64,000 bases of DNA. It comes from Zhihengliuella halotolerans (GTDB lineage Bacteria > Actinomycetota > Actinomycetes > Actinomycetales > Micrococcaceae). Position 1 is the first letter of the stretch; each line of letters opens with the position of its first letter. Where the stretch lies: positions 2,170,001 to 2,234,000 of the forward strand of contig NZ_SHLA01000001.1 of assembly GCF_004217565.1 (NCBI RefSeq), given 5' to 3'. The notes under the pieces were generated by a model. It did no database searches. It was not told the origin of the DNA and saw only the letters and a program-made list of their open reading frames with translations. Positions 1 to 8,488 of this stretch are shown one piece after another. The translations under genes were made by a program, and so were the position numbers.

Positions 1-1393
1 CTTCACCATCCGCAGTGGTGCCGTGCAGCTGCGCATGATCCCGAACATGATCAAGACGCTCTCCGACAAGGCCCTGATCGGGCCCGACGGAAAGCCCAAG
101 TCGATCTCGGCTTTCCAGGCCTTCACCATCTCCGCGGCATCCCGCGTGGGCACCGGCAACGTCGCCGGTGTCGCCACGGCGGTCGCCATCGGTGGGCCGG
201 GAGCGATTTTCTGGATGTGGACCATGGCCTTCATCGGCGGCGCCTCGAGCTTCGTCGAGTCGACCCTCGGCCAGCTCTACAAGGAGAAGCGCCCCGACGG
301 CTACGTCGGCGGGCCCGCCTACTACATGCAGAAGGGCCTGAACGCCCGCTGGCTCGGCATCATCTTCTCCATCATCCTGATCATCTGCTTCCCCCTCGCC
401 TTCTCGTCGCTGCAGGCGAACACGATCGCCCAGGCCGTCACCGGCGCCGCCGGCACTGACGACCCGTCGCTCATGATCACGATCGCCGTCGTCCTCGCCG
501 TCATGACCGCGCTGGTGGTCTTCGGCGGCATCCGCCGCATCGCCCACGTCAGCCAGGCGCTCGTGCCGGCGATGGCGCTGCTCTACATCCTGCTGGGCAT
601 CGTCGTCGTCGTCATGAACATCTCCGAGCTGCCGCGCGTGATCGGCCTGATCTTCTCCGAAGCCTTCAACTTCAACTCCGCCATCGGCGGCGGGCTCGGC
701 GCCGTGATCATGCAGGGCGTCAAGCGCGGCATGTTCTCCAACGAGGCGGGCCTCGGCTCGGCCCCCAACGCCGGCGCGTCCGCCGCCGTGACCCACCCCG
801 CCAAGCAGGGGCTCGTGCAGACCCTCGGCGTCTACTTCGACACCTTCATCATCTGCTCGGTCACCGCGTTCATCATCCTCGTCGCCGTCCCGGACCCCGT
901 CGGCGAGGCCCAGGGCATCGTCCTGACGCAGAACGCGCTGACCGAGTCGCTGGGCGCCTGGTCCTCGATCCTGCTGGCCGTCATCATCCTGCTTCTGGCC
1001 TTCAGCTCGATCATCGGAAACTACTACTACGGCGAGGCGAACATCGCCTTCATGACGAAGAGCCCGGCGGTCATGGTCGCCTACCGGACGCTCGCTACGG
1101 CCGCCGTGATGGTCGGCGCACTCGCGACCGTCAACGTCGTCTGGAACTTCGCCGACGGCATCATGGGCCTCATGGCCCTCGTCAACCTGATCGCGATCTT
1201 CGCGCTCGGCGGGGTCGCGATGAAGCTGCTCAAGCACTACGCCGCCCAGGCCAAACGGGGTGAGGACCCCGTCTTCGTCGCCTCGGACATGCCAGAACTG
1301 CAGGGCGTGACCGCATGGACTCGCGAGGACGTGACAACACACGAGATCAACGTGCAGCGCATCAACCAGATGCGCCGGGACCTGGGCCAGTAG
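1..1393 (+). CDS. AGCS family sodium:alanine/glycine symporter, 5' end outside window
   Basis: The frame is open from base 2, and the residues before the first GTG (FTIRSGAVQLR) already match the family, so the true start lies upstream of the window. About 463 residues are visible, with multiple hydrophobic membrane segments. The segment VGTGNVAGVATAV and the segment NEAGLGSAPNAGA, near visible residue 245, are the AGCS signatures. The family imports small neutral amino acids (alanine or glycine) with Na+ at the cytoplasmic membrane. The C-terminal tail is hydrophilic. A hairpin terminator follows the TAG stop, so this is the end of its transcript. Substrate cannot be fixed from sequence. Confidence 0.93.
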   Translation, partial: FTIRSGAVQLRMIPNMIKTLSDKALIGPDGKPKSISAFQAFTISAASRVGTGNVAGVATAVAIGGPGAIFWMWTMAFIGGASSFVESTLGQLYKEKRPDGYVGGPAYYMQKGLNARWLGIIFSIILIICFPLAFSSLQANTIAQAVTGAAGTDDPSLMITIAVVLAVMTALVVFGGIRRIAHVSQALVPAMALLYILLGIVVVVMNISELPRVIGLIFSEAFNFNSAIGGGLGAVIMQGVKRGMFSNEAGLGSAPNAGASAAVTHPAKQGLVQTLGVYFDTFIICSVTAFIILVAVPDPVGEAQGIVLTQNALTESLGAWSSILLAVIILLLAFSSIIGNYYYGEANIAFMTKSPAVMVAYRTLATAAVMVGALATVNVVWNFADGIMGLMALVNLIAIFALGGVAMKLLKHYAAQAKRGEDPVFVASDMPELQGVTAWTREDVTTHEINVQRINQMRRDLGQ

Positions 1394-1413
1394 CCCGACG
1401 AACACCGCACCAG

Positions 1414-1454
1414 AAGAGCCCCGCCGCGTCTCCACGGACGCCGCGGGGCTCTTT
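1414..1454 (+). terminator. Intrinsic terminator after the AGCS gene
   Basis: The arms AAGAGCCCCGC (1414-1424) and GCGGGGCTCTT (1443-1453) are perfectly complementary and are followed by TTT. It sits 20 bases past the symporter stop and ahead of the DUF1538 gene. Confidence 0.8.
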
Positions 1455-1547
1455 CGCGTCTGTCAACGGTGGACTCCGCGTCCCGCGTAGCCGAAACTTG
1501 GAGGACGGACCACTTCGTCGGCCCAGCAGGAGAGGAACTGATTCTCC

Positions 1548-3035
1548 GTGGAGCACCTCGGCCACTTCGCGCGCGAATTCCTCAAAGCGCTGCGGAACCT
1601 GCTGCCCATCATCGTCGTCGTGGTGCTCTTCCAACTGGCAGTCTTCCGCCGGATGCCCGAGGACCCGTTCCAACTGGCCGCCGGCCTGCTGATCGTCGGC
1701 GTCGGCATCGCGCTCTTCCTGCAAGGGCTGGACCTGAGCGTCTTCCCGGTCGGCAAGAACCTGGCCAACCAGTTCACGCGGCGCGGCAAGCTGGGGCTCC
1801 TGCTCCCGTTCGGATTCGCCATCGGGTTCGCCGCATCGATCGCGGAGCCGGCGCTCATCGCGGTGGCCGAGCAGGCCGAGCTCGTCAGCGACGGGCGGGT
1901 CAACGGCCTCGCCCTGCGCATGGTCGTGGCCCTCTCCGTGGGATCGATCCTGATTCTCGGGATCCTCCGGGTGCTCCGGGGCTGGCACATCCACCGCATC
2001 CTGATCGTCGGCTACTCGATTGTCCTGGCGGTCACGTTCCTCGCCCCGGAGGAGATCGTCGGCCTGGCCTACGACTCCGGCGGCGTCACGACCAATGTCG
2101 TGACGGTGCCCCTAATCGCGGCGATCGGGATCGGACTGGCCAACTCGATCCGCGGGCGCAGCCCCTTCTCCGACGGGTTCGGCCTGGTGGCTCTGTGCGT
2201 CATGGTGCCGATGCTCGGGGTCCAGCTCTACGGCTGGTGGGTCTACACCTTCGGCACCGCGGGGCCCGCACCCGCGGACGCGGCGCCCCAGGCCGGCGGC
2301 GGCGTCCCGTGGCCCGTCGAGCACCTCTTCGGGCTCGGCGAGATGGTCCGCAACGTGCTGCCGCTGGTCCTCGTCGTCCTGTTCTTCCAGTACGTGGCAC
2401 TACGACGACGGCTGTCCCACCCGTTGCGGGTCACCGTCGGGTTCGTCATGGTGCTCGTCGGCCTCTACGCGTTCGTGGTCGGCCTCAAGCTGGGGCTCTT
2501 CCCCCTAGGCACGCAGATGGCCGAGCAGTTGATCGAGCGCGACTCGCACACGATGATCCTGCTCTTCGCGCTGCTCATCGGGTTCGCCGCCACCATGGCC
2601 GAACCGGCGCTCGTGGCGATCGCCGATCAGGCCGCCGAGGTCTCGCCGACCCCGCTGAGCGCGACGGTCATCCGGCTGCTCGTCGCCGGCGGTGTGGCGG
2701 CCGGCATCACCTTGGGGGTCTACCGCATCCTGGTGGGCGCGCCCATGCACTACGTCATCTTCGGCTCCTACGCCGTCGTCATCGTCCTCGTCGCCCTGGC
2801 GCCCAAAGGCATCGCCGGGCTGGCGTTCGACCTCGGCGGCGTGACCACCTCTGAGGTCACCGTCCCCCTCGTGACCGCCCTCGGCATCGGCCTCGCGAGT
2901 GCCGTGGAGGGCAGGAACCCCCTCATCGACGGCTTCGGCCTCATCGCCTTCGCTTCGATCTTCCCGATCATCTCCGTCCTGGTGTATACCTTGATTTTGG
3001 AGAGGTTTCCCCGTCTGCGGAAGGACCGCGCATGA
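1548..3035 (+). CDS. Duplicated DUF1538 integral membrane protein
   Basis: This is a 495-residue membrane protein made of two homologous halves, about residues 5-235 and 265-490. Each half repeats the signature GGVTT followed by VTVPL and GIGLA near its end. The first half has SGGVTTNVVTVPLIAAIGIG and the second has LGGVTTSEVTVPLV. This is the two-domain DUF1538 arrangement, a family of unproven function that resembles a transporter. The GTG start is preceded by a good ribosome-binding site, AGGAGAGG at about 1528-1535. The stop overlaps the start of the downstream PII-CBS gene by four bases (ATGA), so the two products are probably made together. Function is inferred only. Confidence 0.88.
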   Translation: MEHLGHFAREFLKALRNLLPIIVVVVLFQLAVFRRMPEDPFQLAAGLLIVGVGIALFLQGLDLSVFPVGKNLANQFTRRGKLGLLLPFGFAIGFAASIAEPALIAVAEQAELVSDGRVNGLALRMVVALSVGSILILGILRVLRGWHIHRILIVGYSIVLAVTFLAPEEIVGLAYDSGGVTTNVVTVPLIAAIGIGLANSIRGRSPFSDGFGLVALCVMVPMLGVQLYGWWVYTFGTAGPAPADAAPQAGGGVPWPVEHLFGLGEMVRNVLPLVLVVLFFQYVALRRRLSHPLRVTVGFVMVLVGLYAFVVGLKLGLFPLGTQMAEQLIERDSHTMILLFALLIGFAATMAEPALVAIADQAAEVSPTPLSATVIRLLVAGGVAAGITLGVYRILVGAPMHYVIFGSYAVVIVLVALAPKGIAGLAFDLGGVTTSEVTVPLVTALGIGLASAVEGRNPLIDGFGLIAFASIFPIISVLVYTLILERFPRLRKDRA

Positions 3036-3826
3036 AATTCACCGCCGTCGTCGTCATCACTCCGCCCGAACTCGAGGACGAGGCCATCCAGACCGCCCAG
3101 CGGGCCGGCGCCACCGGGGTCACCATCCTGACGGGCAAGGGCATCGGCGGGGAGTTGAAGAAGACCTTCTTCGGCCTCACCTTCGAGGGCTCGCAATCGG
3201 TGCTGCTCATGGTGGTCGGCACGCACCTAGCCACGCCCATCCTCAAGGCCCTGCACGAGGTCCTCAGCGACGGGGACAACTCGCACGGCATGGCCTTCAA
3301 CGTCCCCGTGGACCACCTGACGGGGATCGAAACGCGTCAGCTGGTCAAGTTCGAGGAGTACATGCGGCGCGACGACGACGCAACGTCGCTGCCCGGCTCT
3401 CCCGCCCCGCCCGCACAGGAGGATTCCGTGCTCAAAGTCCAGGACCTCATGGTCCCCGACGTCGTCACGGTCTCCCCGTACGCGACCCTCCGAGAGGCCC
3501 TCGCGACGATGCGCGCGAGGAACGTCAAGAGTCTCGTCGTCGAGCGCCAGAACGCCCACGACTCCTACGGTCTGCTGAGCTTCACCGAGCTGCTGCGCGC
3601 GATCGTCGCCGACGAGGGCGACGTGGACCTGCTCAACGTCTACGACTCCGCCGTGAAGCCGGCCGTGACCGTGGGCGAGGAGCTCTCCGTCCGCCAGGCG
3701 GCGGCGCTCATGACGAGCCTGCACCTGAACCGACTCGTGGTCGTGCGCGGCAACGAGCTGGTCGGCCTGCTGGCCATGAACGACATCATCGCGCGGATGA
3801 TGGACGAGACGATCCGCCGGGACTGA
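3032..3826 (+). CDS. PII-like regulator fused to CBS-pair domain
   Basis: The protein has 264 residues. Residues 1-100 resemble PII-type trimeric signal proteins: a beta strand start (KFTAVVVITPPE), then a G-rich loop (TGVTILTGKGIGGE) and a GIETRQLVKFEEY tail. Residues about 130-262 form a CBS pair (VQDLMVPDVVTVSPYATLREAL and later VTVGEELSVRQAAALMTS), which in other proteins binds adenine nucleotides. The ATG lies inside the end of the DUF1538 gene (ATGA overlap), so translation is coupled. The likely job is to sense an adenylate or small metabolite and gate the DUF1538 membrane protein. The domains are clear; the role is inference. Confidence 0.85.
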   Translation: MKFTAVVVITPPELEDEAIQTAQRAGATGVTILTGKGIGGELKKTFFGLTFEGSQSVLLMVVGTHLATPILKALHEVLSDGDNSHGMAFNVPVDHLTGIETRQLVKFEEYMRRDDDATSLPGSPAPPAQEDSVLKVQDLMVPDVVTVSPYATLREALATMRARNVKSLVVERQNAHDSYGLLSFTELLRAIVADEGDVDLLNVYDSAVKPAVTVGEELSVRQAAALMTSLHLNRLVVVRGNELVGLLAMNDIIARMMDETIRRD

Positions 3827-3835
3827 TCTACGGGC

Positions 3836-4354
3836 CTACTCCGGGGCCGGAGGCCGCTCCGTGGACGCCTCGGGGCCGAAGCGCTCGGCGTACAGGGCGA
3901 AGAGCCGGCCCGTGTCCTTGTCGGCGTCCTCGACGTAGCCGCCGACGGACTCACGCAGGGCGGCCAGGCAGGCGTGCCACCCCGCCCCGTCGCGGGCGCC
4001 CCGACCCCGGGACCCGATCGAGGCCGCGAACGTCAGGCGCGTGCCGGCGTCGTACTCCTCGAGGGAGAGGCGCAGCGAGTCCGTATCCCACGTGAAGGCG
4101 AGCTGACGGCCGGAATCGACGTCGACGACCTCGCCGTAGGTCGGCTCGTCGTCGTCATCGAACGCGAACGTCAGCTCGCGCCCGGGGGTCCACTCCCCCA
4201 GCACGCGCGCCGGGAACCAGGCCCCGAGGCCGTCGCGGGTGGTGACGGCGATCCACGCGTCCCAGCGGCTCACGGGCAGGTCGACGACGTACTTCAACAG
4301 CCAGCGGTCGCCGGCAGGGCCGAACGTCGCGGGCGTCAGATCGGTGCTGTGCAT
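3836..4354 (-). CDS. SRPBCC (AHSA1-like) domain protein
   Basis: A single START/AHSA1-like lipid-binding fold of 172 residues. The N-terminal strand (WLLKYVVDLPVSRWDAWIAVT), the GLGAWFP turn, the central FAFDDDDEPTYGEV and the late helix (GWHACLAALRE) are the usual landmarks. An ATG at 4363 is in frame, but the one at 4354 is preferred because TAGGGT (4362-4367) lies seven bases before it, the spacing of a leaderless transcript, and there is no Shine-Dalgarno sequence. It is convergent with the PII-CBS gene with only nine bases between stops. The ligand is unknown. Confidence 0.8.
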   Translation of the reverse strand: MHSTDLTPATFGPAGDRWLLKYVVDLPVSRWDAWIAVTTRDGLGAWFPARVLGEWTPGRELTFAFDDDDEPTYGEVVDVDSGRQLAFTWDTDSLRLSLEEYDAGTRLTFAASIGSRGRGARDGAGWHACLAALRESVGGYVEDADKDTGRLFALYAERFGPEASTERPPAPE

Positions 4355-4384
4355 GCGCCCCACCCTAACCCGCCGGGTCCGCTC

Positions 4385-5353
4385 TCAGACGGGTTCCTGC
4401 CCGGTCGTGACGAGCGCGATGTTGCGCAAGCTGCGCGTGCCGGCGTCGCGGTAGCCGTAGGTCGTCTGGCTGCGTCCGGGCACGAAGTGCGAGGAGTTGT
4501 GGCCCGTGACGGGGAGCAGCCCCAGCTCGGGCAGGGCCGAGACGGGCAGGCGGCGCCCGAACGGACTGCGGTTGCGCAGGACCCGGCCCACGAGTCGGCC
4601 GAAACGGGCGATCCAATCGTCCGGGGCGACGGCGTCGAACACGCAGTCCTCGCCGATGCCGAGTCGGCCCGGGTCGCGGCCGAACCGGGCGGGGATGCCC
4701 GGGGACCCGATCATGATGAAGGCCTTGACGAGCTGCTCCTCGCGCGCGAGCCGGGACAGTTCGACGACGGCCCGGCTGGGCCGCTGATGCCGGTCCCGCT
4801 GGGCGATGGCCTCGAGCACGTGCGCGGCGACCGCCGCGCCGTAGGAGTGGCCCTCGAAACTGATGTGCGGCCGGTCGGGGCGAAACGTCAACAACTGCAG
4901 GAAATCCGCGGCGAAGCGCGGCACGGCGGCGCGGGCCCGGTCCGGGAAGAGCGCCTCGACGAAGACCGGGGGCGTGTAGCCGAGCCAGACGATGCCGGCC
5001 GGGCGCTCGGCGCCGACGCGGCGCTGCTCGAGCACGACCTGCCCCACCTCCCGCACGGTCCCCCACATCGCCGTGTCGGGACGGATGCCGACGCCCGAGA
5101 GGTGCCAGCTGACGTGGGTCGCCTCGTCCAGGTCGCCGACGGCGATGGCCGCGACCGGCGTCGGCGTCGACAGGTCCAGGTAGAGCAGGTACCGCTCCGG
5201 GATGGCCCGGTTCATCGACCCCCGGCGCAGGGCGTGGGCCACCCCCTCGACCGCCCGGCGATGCTGGGGTGGCAACGACTCGCGGCGCCGGTGGATACGC
5301 CAGAAGCGCCGCTGGGCTTCGGCGGTCAGTTCGGCATAGTTCGTGACGCTCAC
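4385..5353 (-). CDS. Alpha/beta hydrolase of the DUF1023 type
   Basis: The protein has 322 residues and carries the nucleophile elbow GHSYG (in FEGHSYGAAVAAH), which marks a serine hydrolase. The overall length and the motif-flanking residues fit the actinobacterial DUF1023 alpha/beta hydrolases. No signal peptide is apparent. The start is GTG with no Shine-Dalgarno; TAGTTT at 5360-5365 lies exactly six bases before it, so the mRNA is probably leaderless. The SRPBCC gene follows on the same strand about 30 bases on but has its own -10-like hexamer. Substrate unknown. Confidence 0.8.
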   Translation of the reverse strand: MSVTNYAELTAEAQRRFWRIHRRRESLPPQHRRAVEGVAHALRRGSMNRAIPERYLLYLDLSTPTPVAAIAVGDLDEATHVSWHLSGVGIRPDTAMWGTVREVGQVVLEQRRVGAERPAGIVWLGYTPPVFVEALFPDRARAAVPRFAADFLQLLTFRPDRPHISFEGHSYGAAVAAHVLEAIAQRDRHQRPSRAVVELSRLAREEQLVKAFIMIGSPGIPARFGRDPGRLGIGEDCVFDAVAPDDWIARFGRLVGRVLRNRSPFGRRLPVSALPELGLLPVTGHNSSHFVPGRSQTTYGYRDAGTRSLRNIALVTTGQEPV

Positions 5354-5424
5354 AAGGAGAAACTACTACGAACCACCCACACGACGGTCATCGTCTCTCA
5401 CCCGTCGCCGGTGGGCGGCAGGCC

Positions 5425-6228
5425 TCACTTGCGGTCGTCGCCGGTCAGCCGCTGGCTCAGGTAGACGGGGATCATCGACACGAGGATCAACACCGCGGCG
5501 ATGACGTTGACCACCGGAGCCTGGTTCGGCCGGGCCATGTTGTTGAAGATCCACACGGGCAAGGTTTCCGTGCCGGGGGGCGCGGTGAACGTCGTCACGA
5601 CGATCTCGTCGAAGCTCAGGGCGAACGCCAGCAGCCCGCCGGCCACGATCGCCGACCGGAACCCAGGGAAGGTCACGTGCCAGAACGTCTGCCACGACGT
5701 GGCGCCCATGTCCATGGCCGCCTCCTCGAGATTCATGTTCATCCGCGAGAGCCGGGCCTGCACGTTGTTGAAGACCATGACGACGCAGAACGTCGCGTGC
5801 CCGACGATGACGCTGAACAGCCCCAGCCCGATGCCCAGCGGGGTCAGGACCGTCTTGAACGTGTTGGACAGCGCGACACCGGTCACGATGCCGGGCAGAG
5901 CGATGGGCAGCACGACGAGCAGATTGACGGTGTTCTTGCCGAAAAAGGTGTATCGCGAGAGCGCGAACGCGATCAGCGTTCCCAGCACCAGCGCGATCGC
6001 CGTCGAGACGGCGGCGACCTTCAGCGAGGTCGCGATCGCCTCCCGCGCCCCCTCGTTGTGCCAGGCGGCCGCCCACCACTTGGTGCTCCAGTCCGCGATT
6101 GGGAAGCTGCCCGCCGTCGTCGCGTTGAAGGAGTTCGCGATGACCAGCAGCAGCGGCAGGTAGATCGCGGCCATCACCACGCCGGCCACCACGCGCAGGA
6201 CGTTCTTGGACACGGGAGTGAACTGCAT
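5425..6228 (-). CDS. Polyamine-type ABC transporter permease (PotC-like)
   Basis: The 267-residue inner-membrane permease has six predicted membrane segments and the cytoplasmic EAA loop (EEAAMDMGATSWQTFWHVTFP) that docks on the ATPase. It is the last gene of the four-gene importer on this strand. The upstream permease stop and this gene's ribosome-binding site share bases (TAGGAGAAGCCATG), which points to tight translational coupling. Together with the PotB-like, PotD-like and PotA-like proteins it would import spermidine/putrescine or a related cation; the exact substrate is inferred from family resemblance. Confidence 0.9.
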   Translation of the reverse strand: MQFTPVSKNVLRVVAGVVMAAIYLPLLLVIANSFNATTAGSFPIADWSTKWWAAAWHNEGAREAIATSLKVAAVSTAIALVLGTLIAFALSRYTFFGKNTVNLLVVLPIALPGIVTGVALSNTFKTVLTPLGIGLGLFSVIVGHATFCVVMVFNNVQARLSRMNMNLEEAAMDMGATSWQTFWHVTFPGFRSAIVAGGLLAFALSFDEIVVTTFTAPPGTETLPVWIFNNMARPNQAPVVNVIAAVLILVSMIPVYLSQRLTGDDRK

Positions 6229-6236
6229 GGCTTCTC

Positions 6237-7145
6237 CTAGAAGTGGTTGAGCGCGCCGGACTTCCGGGCGAGGAACAGGTAGATGATCACGACGACGAGA
6301 GGCACCGTACTGAACGCCGCCGCCAGGGGCGGGTTGAGGTTGATGTTAGAGGCGATCACCGTGCCGATGACCTGCGTCTTCCCGCCGACGAACTGGGCGG
6401 CGATGTAGTCGCCGAGGCTCAGGGAGAAGGTGAAGATGGAGCCGGCGATGATGGCCGGCTTCAGCAGCGGCAGCGCGATATGCCAGACCGTCGCCCAGCC
6501 GCGCCCACCCAGGTCGGCCGAGGCCTCGAACAGGTTCTGCGGGATCTGCCGGAAGGCCGAGTACACGGGGACGGCCATGAAGGGGAACCACAGGTACGCC
6601 AGGGTGATCACCAGCGCGCCGAGCCCGTAGCCGGGTCCGGTCGCCCCCAGCGGCGCGAGGAGCCAGTCCAGCGGCCCGCCGTTGGTGAACGAGAGCCGCC
6701 ACGAGTACACCTTCACGAGGTACCCCGCCCACAGTGGCAGGGTGATCCCGATCGCGAGGATCATCCGGACCCGGCGCGAGGCGATCTTCGCCATGTAGAG
6801 GCCCAGCGGCAGGGCCAGCGCCGCGCACAGCAGCGTCACCGCGAGCGCGATGCCGATCGTCCGCAGGGCCGTGAGCTGGTAGGCCGGCTGAGTGAGGATC
6901 TGAGTGAAGTTGTAGAGGGTGAAGGACGGGATGACCTTCGAAGTGAAGGTGTCGACCTTCCAGAACGCCGTGATGAACAGGAGGACGAGCGAGCCGATGT
7001 ACAGCACGCCCAGCCAGAGCAGCGGGAAGGCCAGCAGCGCGCCGAGCCGTGCCCGCGGCCGGCTGTAGAACCAGCGCGAGAGCGCGCGGTGCGACGTGCT
7101 GGCGCCGCTGCCGGGCGCCGTCGTCGTCTGCGTCGTGTCAGTCAT
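6237..7145 (-). CDS. Polyamine-type ABC transporter permease (PotB-like)
   Basis: This is the partner permease, about 302 residues if it starts at the ATG at 7145 (MTDTTQTT). An ATG 17 codons upstream is also open but adds a Ser/His-rich stretch with no family resemblance. It has six membrane segments after a hydrophilic N-terminus and the EAA loop EASADLGGRGWATVWHIALP. The ribosome-binding site is weak (AGAAAGA). It lies between the substrate-binding lipoprotein and the PotC-like permease in one operon. Confidence 0.9.
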   Translation of the reverse strand: MTDTTQTTTAPGSGASTSHRALSRWFYSRPRARLGALLAFPLLWLGVLYIGSLVLLFITAFWKVDTFTSKVIPSFTLYNFTQILTQPAYQLTALRTIGIALAVTLLCAALALPLGLYMAKIASRRVRMILAIGITLPLWAGYLVKVYSWRLSFTNGGPLDWLLAPLGATGPGYGLGALVITLAYLWFPFMAVPVYSAFRQIPQNLFEASADLGGRGWATVWHIALPLLKPAIIAGSIFTFSLSLGDYIAAQFVGGKTQVIGTVIASNINLNPPLAAAFSTVPLVVVIIYLFLARKSGALNHF

Positions 7146-7235
7146 GGGGAGGATCTTTCTGTGGGAGGAGGAGGAGGGGTGCGACGGCCGCCGCACCCCT
7201 CCGGTCGGCCCTTCCGGCGCGGGGCGCCGGCGGGT

Positions 7236-8435
7236 CTAGCCCTTGACCGCGGTCCAGGCCTCGGTCCACTGCTGGTAGTTGGTGCACGTGACGTCGGTCC
7301 GGCCGTCGATGCACTGCTCGACCGGGGTCGTCCACATCCACACGTTCTCGTAGTACTCCTCGTCGGTGGCGTGGAACGTCTCGCAGTGCGCGATGTTCGC
7401 CTCGCTGCCCTCGCAGGCAAGCTCGTTCGCCGGGGCCATGCCGAAGTTCTGGGAGATCGACGCGTTGACGTCCGGCGCAGAGGCGTAGTCGATCCACTGG
7501 TAGGCGCAGTTCTGGTTCTTCGCCTCGGCGTGCACCATCCACGTGTCGGACCACCCGGTCGCGCCCTCCTGCGGCAGGACCGCCTCGACCGGGCCGCCGT
7601 CGCCCTGTGCCAGATTCACGATGACCTGCCAGCCGGTGCCCATCGACGCGGTACCAGTCGAGATCGAGGAGACTGCCTTGAGTGCGTCGTTCCAGTACTC
7701 ACCGGCGATCTCGTTCTGCTTCTTCAGGAGTTCGACGGCGGCTGCCAGCTGCTCCTCGTCGAGCGCGTAGGGGTTTTCGATGCCCAGGTCGGGTTCGGTC
7801 GCCATGAGGTACACGGCCGCGTCGGCGATGAAGATCGGCGAATCGTAAGCCATGACCTGGCCGGCGAACTCGCTGTCCGCCTCCCACGTCGGCGCCCACG
7901 AGTCCGGCGCCTCGGTCACCTTCTCGGTGTTGTACATCAGCACGTTGGCGCCGCGCCCGATGGGAACTCCGTAGCTCTTGCCGTTCAGCGTGTCGTAGAC
8001 CTGCCCCTTCAAGCCCTCGACGAGATTGCCGAAGTTGGGCACGAGATCGGTGTTCAGCGGTTGCACGTCACCGCCCGCGATGAGCCGCAGGGACGCGTCG
8101 CCCGAGGCGGAGACGACGTCGTACTCCCCCGTGCGCATGAGCTGGACCATCTCGTCGGATGTGGCCCCGACCTTGCGGTTGACCATGCAGCCGGTCTCCT
8201 CCTCGAAGGCCGTGACCCAGTCGGCGTCCGGGTTGGTCGTGCCGTCCTCGACGAATCCGGCCCAGGCGACGATGTTGACCTCGCCCTCGCCCTCGCCGAT
8301 CTCCGTGGCCATCGGGATGTCCGGGACGGTGATGCCCCCTGTTCCGGCGTCACCGCTGTCCGATCCGCACGCGCTGAGGGTCAGGACGCCGGCGGCCAGG
8401 ACGGCCAGCGGCAGGAGTGCTTTGCGGTTCTTCAT
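7236..8435 (-). CDS. Polyamine-type ABC substrate-binding lipoprotein (PotD-like)
   Basis: The mature part resembles spermidine/putrescine-binding proteins of the PotD/PotF class. The start at 8435 gives MKNRK, a hydrophobic stretch and the lipobox LTLSACGS, so Cys is the predicted lipid-anchored first residue. It is preceded by AAGGAG. The open frame extends 31 codons upstream, but those residues have no signal-peptide character. Typical segments are VNIVAWAGFVEDGT, TGCMVNRKVGATSDEMVQLM and YDVVSASGDASLRLIAGG. It delivers substrate to the two permeases on the outer face of the membrane. Confidence 0.92.
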   Translation of the reverse strand: MKNRKALLPLAVLAAGVLTLSACGSDSGDAGTGGITVPDIPMATEIGEGEGEVNIVAWAGFVEDGTTNPDADWVTAFEEETGCMVNRKVGATSDEMVQLMRTGEYDVVSASGDASLRLIAGGDVQPLNTDLVPNFGNLVEGLKGQVYDTLNGKSYGVPIGRGANVLMYNTEKVTEAPDSWAPTWEADSEFAGQVMAYDSPIFIADAAVYLMATEPDLGIENPYALDEEQLAAAVELLKKQNEIAGEYWNDALKAVSSISTGTASMGTGWQVIVNLAQGDGGPVEAVLPQEGATGWSDTWMVHAEAKNQNCAYQWIDYASAPDVNASISQNFGMAPANELACEGSEANIAHCETFHATDEEYYENVWMWTTPVEQCIDGRTDVTCTNYQQWTEAWTAVKG

Positions 8436-8488
8436 GATGTTCTCCTTGATCGATGCGGGTGGTTCTCGCTGAAGGGTCCGGGTCCCGG

